Assembly (NCBI RefSeq): GCF_038502225.1
Contig: NC_091369.1
Location: forward strand, 12,692,502 to 12,756,501
Origin: Cherax quadricarinatus
Lineage: Eukaryota; Arthropoda; Malacostraca; Decapoda; Parastacidae
Direction: 5' to 3'
Length of the DNA stretch: 64,000 nt
The notes beneath the pieces were generated by a model that was not told the DNA's origin, did no database searches, and worked only from the letters and a program-made list of their open reading frames with translations. Made by a program: the position numbers and the translations under genes. This document shows, one piece after another, positions 47,917 through 58,844 of this stretch (positions are counted from its first letter, which is position 1; the number at the start of each line of letters is the position of its first letter).

Positions 47917-48655
47917 ACTCACCTAGTTACTCACCTAGTTACTCACCTAGTTGTACTCACCTAGTTGTACTCACCTAGTTACTCACCTAGTTGTACTCAA
48001 CTAGTTGTACTCACCTAGTTACTCACCTAGTTGTACTCACCTAGTTACTCACGTAGTTGTACTCACCTAGTTGTACTCACCTAGTTGTACTCACCTAGTT
48101 GTACTCACCTAGTTACTCACCTAGTTGTACTCACCTAGTTGTACTCACCTAGTTGTACTCACCTAGTTACTCACCTAGTTGTACTCACCTAGTTGTACTC
48201 ACCTAGTTGTACTCACCTAGTTGTACTCACCTAGTTACTCACCTAGTTGTACTCACCTAGTTGTACTCACCTAGTTGTACTCACCTAGTTACTCACCTAG
48301 TTGTACTCACCTAGTTGTACTCACCTAGTTGTACTCACCTAGTTACTCACCTAGTTGTACTCACCTAGTTGTACTCACCTAGTTGTACTCACCTAGTTGT
48401 ACTCACCTAGTTACTCACCTAGTTGTACTCACCTAGTTGTACTCACCTAGTTGTACTCACCTAGTTGTACTCACCTAGTTGTACTCACCTAGTTGTACTC
48501 ACCTAGTTGTACTCACCTAGTTACTCACCTAGTTGTACTCACCTAGTTGTACTCACCTAGTTGTACTCACCTAGTTGTACTCACCTAGTTACTCACCTAG
48601 TTGTACTCACCTAGTTGTACTCACCTAGTTGTACTCACCTAGTTGTACTCGCCTA
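47917..48655 (-). repeat. LINE B tail-derived array, 14- and 12-bp units, about 52 copies
   Basis: Plus-strand units are TTGTACTCACCTAG and TTACTCACCTAG. On the minus strand the array reads CTAGGTGAGTACAA, the terminal motif of LINE B, and it starts exactly where the LINE B copy at 48656-50789 ends. Each unit holds CTAG/GTGAGT, a good match to a metazoan 5' splice site. Confidence 0.95.
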
Positions 48656-48725
48656 GTTGAGGTTGCGGGGGTCGAGTCCGAGCTCCTGGCCCCGGCTCTT
48701 CACTGATCGCTACTAGGTCACTCTA
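48656..48725 (-). mobile_element. LINE B 3' tail of the long copy
   Basis: The plus strand reads GAGGTTGCGGGGGTCGAGTC, GCTCCTGGCCCCGGCTCTTC and CGCTACTAGGTCACTC, the complement of the LINE B tail, directly joined to the ORF end. Confidence 0.88.
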
Positions 48726-50789
48726 CCTGAGCCGTGAGCTTTATCATACCTCTGCTTAAAGCTATGTATGGATCCTGCCTCCACTACATCGCTTCCCAAA
48801 CTATTCCACTTACTGACTACTCTGTGGCTGAAGAAATACTTCCTAACATCCCTGTGATTCATCTGTGTCTTCAACTTCCAACTGTGTCCCCATGTTACTG
48901 TGTCCAATCTCTGGAACATCCTGTCTTTGTCCACCTTGTCAATTCCTCTCAGTATTTTGTATGTCGTTATCATGTCCCCCCTATCTCTACTGTCCTCCAG
49001 TGTCGTCAGGTTGATTTCCCTTAACCTCTCCTCGTAGGACATACCTCTTAGCTCTGGGACTAGTCTTGTTGCAAACCTTTGCACTTTCTCTAGTTTCTTT
49101 ACGTGTTTGGCTAGGTGTGGGTTCCAAACTGGTGCCGCATACTCCAATATGGGCCTAACGTACACGGTGTACAGGGTCCTGAACGATTCCTTATTAAGAT
49201 GTCGGAATGCTGTTCTGAGGTTTGCCAGGCGCCCATATGCTGCAGCAGTTATTTGGTTGATGTGCGCTTCAGGAGATGTGCCTGGTGTTATACTCACCCC
49301 AAGATCTTTTTCCTTGAGTGAGGTTTGTAGTCTCTGGCCCCCTATACTGTACTCCGTCTGCGGTCTTCTTTGCCCTTCCCCAATCTTCATGACTTTGCAC
49401 TTGGTGGGATTGAACTCCAGGAGCCAATTGCTGGACCAGGTCTGCAGCCTGTCCAGATCCCTTTGTAGTTCTGCCTGGTCTTCGATCGAGTGAATTCTTC
49501 TCATCAACTTCACGTCATCTGCAAACAGGGACACCTCAGAGCCTATTCCTTCCGTCATGTCATTCACAAATACCAGAAACAGCACTGGTCCTAGAACTGA
49601 CCCCTGTGGGACCCCGCTGGTCACAGGTGCCCACTCTGACACCTCGCCACGTACCATGACTCGCTGCTGTCTTCCTGACAAGTATTCCCTGATCCATTGT
49701 AGTGCCTTCCCTGTTATCCCTGCTTGGTCCTCCAGTTTTTGCACCAATCTCTTGTGTGGAACTGTGTCAAACGCCTTCATGCAGTCCAAGAATATGCAAT
49801 CCACCCACCCCTCTCTCTCTTGTCTTACTACTGTCGCCATGTTGTCATAGAACTCCAGTAGGTTTGTGACACAGGATTTCCCGTCCCTGAAACCATGTTG
49901 GCTGCTGTTGATGAGATCATTCCTTTCTAGGTGTTCCACCACTCTTCTCCTGATAATCTACTCCATGATTTTGCATACTGTACATGTCAGTGACACTGGT
50001 CTGTAGTTTAATGGTTCATGTCTGTCTCCTTTTTTAAAGATTGGGACTACATTTGCTGTCTTCCATGCCTCAGGCAATCTCCCTGTTTCGATAGATGTAT
50101 TGAATATTGTTGTTAGGGGTACACATAGCGCCTCTGCTCCCTCTCTCAATACCCATGGGGAGATGTTATCTGGCCCCATTGCCTTTGAGGTATCTAGCTC
50201 ACTCAGAAGCCTCTTCACTTCTTCCTCGGTTGTGTGCACTGTGTCCAGCACATGGTGGTGTGCCCCACCTCTCCGTCTTTCTGGAGCCCCTTCTGTCTCC
50301 TCTGTGAACACTTCTTTGAATCTCTTGTTGAGTTCCTCACATACTTCACGGTCATTTCTTGTTGTCTCTCCTCCTTCCTTCCTTCCTTAGCCTGATTACC
50401 TGGTCCTTGACTGTTGTTTTCCTCCTGATGTGGCTGTACAACAGTTTCGGGTCAGATTTGGCTTTCGCTGCTATGTCATTTTCATATTGTCTTTGGGCCT
50501 CCCTTCTTATCTGTGCATATTCGTTTCTGGCTCTACGACTGCTCTCCTTATTCTCCTGGGTCTTTTGCCTTCTATATTTCTTCCATTCCCTAGCACACTT
50601 GGTTTTTGCCTCCCTGCACCTTTGGGTAAACCATGGGGTCAACCTGGCTTTTTCATTATTCCTGTTACCCTTGGGTACAAACCTCTCCTCAGCCTCCTTG
50701 CATTTTGTTGCTACATATTCCATCATCTCATTAACTGGCTTCCCTGCCAGTTCTCTGTCCCACTGAACCCCGTTCAGGAAGTTCCTCAT
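48713..50789 (-). pseudogene. LINE B ORF2, longest copy (one stop, one frameshift, no endonuclease)
   Basis: From 50789 leftward: a Lys/Arg-rich linker (WFTQRCREAKTKCAREWKKY...LLYSHIRRKTTVKDQVIRL). Near 50385 a duplicated AAGG shifts the frame. Then TEEEVKRLLSELDTSKAMGP and RPVSLTCTVCKIME, an in-frame TAG at 49958-49960, and VVEHLERNDLINSSQHGFRD. In the 409-residue open part, motif A FLDCMKAFDTVPH is at about 51-63, motif B SGVPQGSVLGPVLF at 109-122, FADD at 140-143 and motif D NPTKCKVMKIG at 178-188. The C-terminus ends HSFKQRYDKAHG. All visible catalytic residues are intact. Jockey/CR1-like non-LTR style. The 5' end is cut off next to a GT/TC tract, so the AP-endonuclease domain is absent. 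Confidence 0.92.
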
Positions 50790-50796
50790 TCCTGTG

Positions 50797-51674
<878 letters not shown>

Positions 51675-51770
51675 AACTTAACAGATCTTTGAGGACAATT
51701 ATGTTGTAGAGGTCTGAGCAAAGTTCAGACCTCTACAACACAATTGTCCTCAAAGATTTGTTAAGTTATA
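51675..51770. repeat. Inverted repeat, arms about 45 bp
   Basis: TATAACTTAACAGATCTTTG...GTTGTAGAGGTCTGA on the left pairs with TCAGACCTCTACAAC...CAAAGATTTGTTAAGTTATA on the right, with six bases between. Three mismatches at most. Confidence 0.9.
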
Positions 51771-51944
51771 ATGGGAGACAGGGAAACTCAGGCGCCTATT
51801 AAGAAAGCGTCTAAAAAAAAATTGACTATTCCTGCCGATTTAGAAACTGCTTTGAAATTCTGAAAGTTTATCAGCCTTATCGTGAGTAATTATTCAATTT
51901 ACAATGCAGACTCTCGAAATTCTGAACTTAGCTCACGGACCCCC

Positions 51945-53775
51945 AGTACTACCTTTGTGGACCCCCAGTACTACCTTTGTGGACCCTCAGTACTACATTT
52001 GTGGACCCTCAGTACTACCTTTGTGGATCCTCAGTACTACCTTTATGGACCCCCAGTACTACCTTTGTAGACCCCAAGTACTGCCTTTGTGGACCACCAG
52101 TACTACCTTTGTGGACCACCAGTACTACCTTTGTGGACCACCAGTACTACCTTTGTAGACCCCAAGTACTACCTTTGTGGACAACCAGTACTACCTTTGT
52201 GGACCACTAGTACTACCTTTGTAGAACCCAAGTACTACCTTTGTGGACCACCAGTATTACCTTTGTAGACCCCAAGTACTACCTTTGTGGCCCACCAGTA
52301 CTACCTTTGTGGACCACCAGTACTACCTTTGTGGACCACCAGTACTACCTTTGTAGACCACCAGTACTACCTTTGTGGACCACCAGTACTACCTTTGTGG
52401 ACCAGTAGTACTACCTTTGTAGAACCCAAGTACTGCTTTTGTGGACCACCAGTACTACCTTTGTGGACCACCAGTACTACCTTTGTGGACCACCAGTACT
52501 ACCTTTGTGGACCACCAGTACTACCTTTGTGGGCCACTAGTACTACCTTTGTAGAACCCAAGTACTACCTTTGTGGACCACCAGTACTACCTTTGTGGAC
52601 CATCAGTACTACCTTTGTGGACCACCAGTACTACCTTTGTGGACCACTAGTACTACCTTTGTAGAACCCAAGTACTACCTTTGTGGACCACCAGTACTAC
52701 TTTTGTGGACCACCAGCACTACCTTTGTGAACCACCAGTACTACCTTTGTGGACCACCAGTACTACCTTTGTGGACCACTAGTACTACCTCTGTAGAACC
52801 CAAGTACTACCTTTGTGGACCACCAGTACTACCTTTGTGGACCACCAGTACTACCTTTGTGGACCACCAGTACTACCTTTGTGGACCGCTAGTACTACCT
52901 TCGTAGAACCCAAGTACTACCTTTGTGGACCACCAGTACTACCTTTGTGGACCACTAGTACTACCTTTGCAGAACCCAAGTACTACCTTTGTGGACCACC
53001 AGTACTACCTTTGTGGACCACCAGTACTACCTTTGTGGACCACCAGTACTACCTTTGTGGACCACTAGTACTACCTTTGTAGAACCCAAGTACTACCTTT
53101 GTGGACCACCAGTACTACCTTTGTGGACCACTAGTACTACCTTTGTAGAACCCAAGTACTACCTTTGTGGACCACCAGTACTACCTTTGTGGACCACCAG
53201 TACTACCTTTGTGGACCACCAGTACTACCTTTGTGGACCACCAGTACTACCTTTGTGGACCACCAGTACTACCTTTGTAGACCCCAAGTACTACCTTTGT
53301 GGACCACCAGTACTACCTTTGTAGACCCCAAGTACTACCTTTGTGGACCACCAGTACTACCTTTGTGGACCACCAGTACTACCTTTGTAGAACCCAAGTA
53401 CTACCTTTGTGGACCACCAGTACTACCTTTGTGGACCACCAGTACTACCTTTGTGGACCACTAGTACTACCTTTGTAGAACCCAAGTACTACCTTTGTGG
53501 ACCACTAGTACTACCTTTGTGGACCATTAGTACTACCTTTGTAGAACCCAAGTCTTTGTGGACCACCAGTACTATCTTTGTGGACCACCAGTACTACCTT
53601 TGTGGACCACCAGTACTACCTTTGTGGACCCCCAGTACTACCTTTGTGGACCCCCAGTACTACCTTTGTGGACCACCAGTACTACCTTTGTGGACCACCA
53701 GTACTACCTTTGTGGACCACTAGTACTACCTTTGTAGTACTAGTGGACCACCAGTACTAGTGGACCACCAGTACT
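51945..53775. repeat. 22-bp minisatellite, left block, about 83 copies
   Basis: The unit includes CCAGTACTACCTTTGTGGAC and CA. A variant containing GTAGAACCCAAGTACT recurs, spaced by multiples of 22 bp. Around 52813, 52989 and 53165 an eight-unit block (176 bp) repeats. Confidence 0.97.
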
Positions 53776-53777
53776 AG

Positions 53778-54353
53778 ATGGCGACTCTGGTGTTAGCTAA
53801 CACCAGAGTCGCCATCGCTTCTACCACTTCAATAAAGGATCTAACCAGGACAAAACCCAAGCACCACGAACCAGTCAATGCAGGAGTTTACACTATACCC
53901 TGTGGAGGCTGTGACAAGATCTACGTAGGTGAAACAGCAAGAAACCTCGACACCCGCCTCAATGAACACATATACGCATGTAGGAACGACAACTTAAACA
54001 ACGCCTGTGTACAACACCGAAATTCCACCAATCATCTTATGAAATTCAGAGACGCCCAATTAGTGATAAAAGAAACTAATTTCCGCACACGCAAGTGCCT
54101 TGAATCAGCACTGATCGCTGTTTCGAATACAATTAAACAAAACAACGGCAGCTTCACCATCTCCGAAGTCTTAGCAAGAATCCTCCTGAAAACAGTAAAA
54201 CCCTGCCATCACATAGTCTCTCCTGTTATACTACACAAAGCACAGAGAGTGAACACTGAAACAACCTGCCTCATTCCAGTTTATATTTGTCCAACCTATT
54301 TTTATGTTACCCAAGTAATAGCTTTTATATCCTTTTACTCATGTACGAATTAA
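53778..54353 (+). pseudogene. PLE GIY-YIG endonuclease fragment
   Basis: The frame encodes VNAGVYTIPCGGCDKIYVGE at residues 33-52, with GVY as the GIY part and YVG as the YIG part and CxxC between. TARNLDTRLNEHIYACRNDN follows, with the conserved Arg in DTRLNEH and a downstream ...CVQHRNSTNHLMKF segment that fits the PLE zinc-binding and core region. A Glu in RKCLESALI could be the catalytic acid of the family. The ATG at 53778 lies in the terminal palindrome and is fortuitous. The protein is only the C-terminal part of the normal PLE polyprotein, so the copy cannot move by itself. Confidence 0.85.
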
Positions 54354-54478
54354 TTGCTTTTGTCACTACCACTACTACTACTACTACTACCACTAGTGAA
54401 CATCGAAATGGTACCTCACTAGTATTCACCTCACTCTGAGCCTTTATATACCCTCTGTGTCCATGTATTGTTTGTAAT

Positions 54479-54513
54479 GGCTTGATAAAGCTCCTGGAGA
54501 GCGAAACGTTGCT
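54479..54513 (+). ncRNA. Hammerhead-like motif, family 2, in PLE 3' region
   Basis: GGC (54479-54481) pairs with GCT (54511-54513), one G-U pair. The core is TTGATAA plus A. Stem II GCTC / GAGC surrounds CTGGA; GAAA is at 54503-54506; stem III is the self-complementary ACGT, with T at 54510. AATAAA follows at about 54517. It lies 126 bp after the GIY-YIG stop. U3 and A8 replace C3 and G8, as at 36061. Confidence 0.57.
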
Positions 54514-54588
54514 ACAATAAATGTCACATTAGTTGCACTTGTGTCCTTTTACTTTACATATTGTCGGTAATTCTACCAACTTTATTAC

Positions 54589-55512
54589 AGTACTACCTTT
54601 GTGGACCCCCAGTACTACCTTTGTGGACCACCAGTACTACCTTTGTGGACCACCAGTACTACCTTTGTGGACCCCCAGTACTACCTTTGTGGACCACCAG
54701 TACTACCTTTGTGGACCACCAGTACTACCTTTGTGGACCACCAGTACTACCTTTGTGGACCACTAGTACTACCTTTGTGGACCACCAGTACTACCTTTGT
54801 GGACCACTAGTACTACCTTTGTGGACCCCAAGTACTACCTTTGTGGACCACCAGTACTACCTTTGTGGACCACCAGTACTACCTTTGTGGACCACTAGTA
54901 CTACCTTTGTGGACCCCAAGTACTACCTTTGTGGACCACTAGTACTACCTTTGTGGACCACCAGTACTACCTTTGTGGACCACCAGTACTACCTTTGTGG
55001 ACCACCAGTACTACCTTTGTGGACCACCAGTACTACCTTTGTGGACCACCAGTACTACCTTTGTGGACCACCAGTACTACCTTTGTGGACCACCAGTACT
55101 ACCTTTGTGGACCACCAGTACTACCTTTGTGGACCACTAGTACTACCTTTGTGGACCACCAGTACTACCTTTGTGGACCACCAGTACTACCTTTGTGGAC
55201 CACCAGTACTACCTTTGTGGACCACTAGTACTACCTTTGTGGACCACCAGTACTACCTTTGTGGACCACCAGTACTACCTTTGTGGACCACCAGTACTAC
55301 CTTTGTGGACCACCAGTACTATCTTTGTGGACCACTAGTACTACCTTTGTGGACCACCAGTACTACCTTTGTGGACCACCAGTACTACCTTTGTGGACCA
55401 CCAGTACTACCTTTGTGGACCACCAGTACTACCTTTGTGGACCACCAGTACTACCTTTGTGGACCACCAGTACTACCTTTGTGGACCACCAGTACTACCT
55501 TTGTGGACCACC
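54589..55512. repeat. 22-bp minisatellite, right block, about 42 copies
   Basis: Same unit as the left block. The GTAGAACCCAAG variant is absent here; CTAGTACTACC and GGACCCCAAG variants occur instead. Confidence 0.97.
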
Positions 55513-56230
55513 AGCCACCACCACTGTTAATACACTAACACGACTGTTGCTACACCACCACCACCACCACCACCACCACCACTGTTACTACCACCACCAC
55601 CACCACTGTTACTACACTACCACCACTGTTACTACCACCACCACCACTGTCACTGCACTACCACCACTGTTACTACCACCACCACCACCACCACTGTTAC
55701 TACCACCACCACCACCACTGTTACTACACTACCACCACTGTTACTACCACCACCACCACCACCACTGTTACTACACTACCACGACTGTTGCTACACTACC
55801 ACCACTGTTATTACCACCACCACTGTTACCACACTACCACCACTCTTACTACCACCACCACCACTCTTACTACCACCACCACCACTGTTACTACACCACC
55901 ACCACGGTTGCTACACTACCACCACTGTTACCACCACCACCACCACTGTTACTACCACCACCACCACCACTGTTACTACACTACCACCACTGTTACTACA
56001 GTACCCCCACTGTTACTACAGTACTCCCACTGTTACTACAGCCACCACCACTATCACTACAGCACCACCACTGTTACTGCAACTATCACCACTGTTACTA
56101 CAACCACCACCACCACTCTTACTACAACCACCACCACTGTTACTACACTACCACCACTGTTACTACTACCGCCACGACTATTACTGCACCTCCACAGTCA
56201 TCACTACGACCCTCTCTGGTACCACAACCA
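55513..56230. repeat. ACC-rich repeat (CCACCACTGTTACTAC units)
   Basis: Irregular units of 18-36 bp made of ACC runs and CTGTTACTAC. Frames read as His/Tyr, Thr or Leu/Pro runs and are not genes. Confidence 0.92.
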
Positions 56231-56697
56231 CCACAAGCATCACCACAATCACCAACACAGTACCCTCAACCACCATAACCACCACCACAGTACCCTCAAC
56301 CACCACAACACTACCCTCAACCACCACAACCCTACCCTCAACCACCACAACCACCACCACAGTCATCACTGCAACCATCTCAGGTACCACAACTACCACT
56401 ATCAACACCCCTTCAACCACCACAAGCATCACCACAGTCACCACCACAGTACCCTCAACCACCACAACCACCACCACAGTACCCTCAACCACCACAACCA
56501 CCACCGCAGTACCCTCAACCACCACCACAGTACCCTCAACCACCACCGTAGTACCCTCAGCCACTACAACCAGCACAGTCCCCTCATCCACCACAGTCTC
56601 CGCAACCACCACCACAGTCATTACAACCACCACCTCGGCTACCACAACCACCACTACCAACACTCTCTCAACCAACACCACCACAGCTGTCACCATA
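56231..56697. repeat. ACC-rich repeat (ACCCTCAACCACCACAACC units)
   Basis: A diverged continuation with CAGTACCCTCAACCACCAC units of about 30 bp. Confidence 0.9.
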
Positions 56698-56945
56698 ACC
56701 TTGGCTCTCTAGTAGTGTGTGGTGCCTGAGGTGTGCCTGGTAATAGAGTCATTTAGGAGGGCCCAAGGACTGGAGTGTGCCCTGGGGCACCGTGGGCAGC
56801 TGCAACATACCCTGCAAGTCATGCCAACAGTCTGACTCTTGACTTGCAGCGATGACAATCTTTCCTAAATACCTCACAAGCACGGAAGCCTCTGGCTTCT
56901 ACTTTTTTTACAGCACTCAAAATACGATCTACCATTCATGGAAAC
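56698..56945. other. Unassigned interval
   Basis: No gene seen; a 10-base repeat GACTTGCA(G) occurs in both orientations near 56815-56850. Confidence 0.4.
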
Positions 56946-56949
56946 ATGT

Positions 56950-57128
56950 AAATATCATAGTAATATTTAAATAGCTCAATAACGTGTAAATATAACGGAA
57001 ATGTGTAAATATAATGGTAATGTGTAAATATCATGGAAATGTGTAAATATAATGGTAATGTGTAAATATCATGGAAATGTGTAAATATAATGGTAATGTC
57101 TAAATATCATGGCAGTATATAAATATTT
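56950..57128. repeat. 18/36-bp tandem repeat
   Basis: AATGTGTAAATATCATGG alternates with AATGTGTAAATATAATGG, giving a 36-bp period. Confidence 0.9.
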
Positions 57129-57202
57129 TGTAGATGAATGGTTCAGAGAACCGACATGTTGATAAATTAGACACATGTGCAACTCTTGGGTATCTTTATT
57201 GA

Positions 57203-57237
57203 GGAAACGTTTCGCCACACAGTGGCTTCATCAGTCC
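57203..57237 (-). ncRNA. Hammerhead ribozyme motif, family 1 (left arm)
   Basis: Minus-strand copy identical to the one at 57418-57452. Confidence 0.7.
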
Positions 57238-57417
57238 ATACGTAGGAGAAACTTGAAGAACAGGAGGAGAATGAGGTAATCAGTCCCTCAACCTTGAGTC
57301 GATGTGTTCAGTCCATCAATCTTGAATAGAATAGATTGATGGACTGAACACATCGACTCAAGATTGAGGGACTGATTACCTCATTCTCCTCCTGTTCTTC
57401 AAGTTTCTCCTACGTAT

Positions 57418-57452
57418 GGACTGATGAAGCCACTGTGTGGCGAAACGTTTCC
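57418..57452 (+). ncRNA. Hammerhead ribozyme motif, family 1 (best match)
   Basis: Stem I GGA (57418-57420) pairs with TCC (57450-57452). The core is CTGATGA, the full consensus, then an extra A. Stem II GCC / GGC encloses ACTGTGT. GAAA is at 57442-57445, stem III is the self-complementary ACGT (57445-57448), and the cleavage-site nucleotide is T 57449. An extra A after A9 is known in some viroid hammerheads. AATAAA follows at 57455. Confidence 0.72.
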
Positions 57453-57559
57453 TCAATAAAGATACCCAAGAGTTGCACATGTGTCTAATTTATCAGTATA
57501 TAAATATCATATGCAGATATCATGGTAATGTGTAAATATAACTGAAATATGTGCTACTG

Positions 57560-58310
57560 AACTTCAGTAGCTCATATTCACGAAATGTTACCTTGCTCAC
57601 ACTCCAGCACCTCGTCAGGTCCCAAAAGCCATTTGCTTCCACTCGTATCTGGCACGCTCACACACATGCCGGCTTTATGTCCAACCTCCTTTATCAGCTC
57701 CATCCTTTCCTAGGATGGCCGTGTACCCCACCTTCCCTCCACTACAGATTTATACACCCTCCAAGTCATCCTATTTTGCTCAATCCTCTCTAAATGACCA
57801 AATCCCTTCAGCAACCCCTCCTCAGCCCTCGGGACAATACTTTTAGTAACTCCACATCTCTTCCTACTCTCAAACTACGAATTCTCTGCATAATATTTAC
57901 GCAACACATTGCCCTCAGATACGACACCTCCACTGCCTCCAACTTCCTCCTCACTGCAACATTAACAACTCATACTTCATACCAATATAAGAGTGTTGGT
58001 ACCACTGTACGCTCGTACATTCCCTTCTTGGCCTCCATGGATAACGTTCTTCGTCTCCGCAGACACCTCAACGCACCACTCACCTTTTTCCTTTCATCAG
58101 TTCTATGATTCACCTCGTCTTTCATGAACCCGTCTGCTGACACGTCCACTCTTAAATATCTGAACACATTCACTTCTTCCATATTTTCTCCCTCTAATCT
58201 GATATCCAATTTTTCCTTACCTGCCTCGTTTGATACCCTCATCACCTTGCTCTTACCTAAGTTCAGTTTCAGCTTTCTGCCTTTACTCATAAAGTGATAA
58301 ATTGAACCGT
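57560..58310 (-). pseudogene. RTE-like LINE C-terminal fragment
   Basis: The minus-strand frame 57970-58335 encodes LKLNLGKSKVMRVSNEAGKE, NVFRYLRVDVSADGFMKDEV, RTDERKKVSGALRCL and SMEAKKGMYERTVVPTLLYW. This is the segment after the reverse transcriptase catalytic site in RTE-like non-LTR elements, where NxxKSKVMxV and FRYLGxxxSxDG are conserved. Further left (57640-57960), frame-broken pieces read KLEAVEVSYLRAMC and GKGFGHLERIEQNRMTWRVYKS. The catalytic site itself is missing. The clade assignment is tentative. Confidence 0.75.
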
Positions 58311-58844
58311 AATTAATTAAACAATTTATAAACAAACATTACATAGAATGTTTAGCATCACCACATGTATAGTTACATCTCATTTGCGTTTGAATTATCA
58401 CCATAATGCTGGTAATCATCAAGCAGAATATCCTCAGTGTTTTCATCTCTCATATTCTCCCATATTTGCAAGAAGCAAGCAACCCGTACACTTTATCCCA
58501 TTTGCAATATGTTGACAGGTAGGTGTCACTCGGCACTTCTTACGTTTAAAAAAAAAATAATAATAGAACCTCGAGGGCTAGAGGACCAGGGTTCCAGTTT
58601 ACTTTCAGTTGATCCTGATCTACTGTGAATGTGTAGACTGGGTATGTCTGCTGACTTTTCTAGTTAGTGGTGATATACAACTGCTTGGTAATTAGCTCTG
58701 ATAGCCTGCAAACAGAAACTGTCTCACCTTGATGATAGCTGTCCTGAATATACTTCACTAATCTTCAGTCTGAACATCTGACAGAGTATCTCACCAATTT
58801 CACCGATATCAGACCGAACACAATATAAACGACATATGAATTCC
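58311..58844. other. Unassigned AT-rich interval
   Basis: No gene seen. GGGCTAGAGGACCAGGGTTCC at 58578 looks faintly tRNA-like but has no A box. Confidence 0.45.

Larger units (their letters stand above)
53777..54588 (+). mobile_element. 5'-truncated Penelope-like element inside the 22-bp array
   Basis: A 38-bp perfect palindrome (ATGGCGACTCTGGTGTTAGC and its complement, 53777-53814) forms the left edge. A GIY-YIG frame, a 3' region with a hammerhead motif, AATAAA and GTCGGTAATTCTACCAACTT follow. The array resumes with AGTACTACC at about 54590. No reverse transcriptase part is left. Confidence 0.87.
57160..57495. mobile_element. Large palindrome built from two hammerhead family 1 repeats
   Basis: Arms of 162 bp (57160-57321 and 57334-57495) are almost perfect inverted repeats around 12 bp. 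I see a single C/T difference, near 57295. Each arm contains GTTGCACATGTG, AATAAA, the hammerhead and GAGGGACTGATTACCTCATT. The near-identity of the arms suggests a recent event. Confidence 0.92.

Noticed and set aside
53778..53814. ATG at the PLE edge as a true start codon
   Set aside because: It lies in the palindrome formed by truncation and inversion; normal PLE proteins have the reverse transcriptase upstream of this domain.
55259..56729. His/Thr/Pro-rich frames of 310-340 codons
   Set aside because: Simple ACC-rich repeat read in different frames; no signal peptide or conserved domain.
58578..58640. Possible SINE or tRNA B box (GGGTTCCAG)
   Set aside because: No A box at the right distance and no SINE body.
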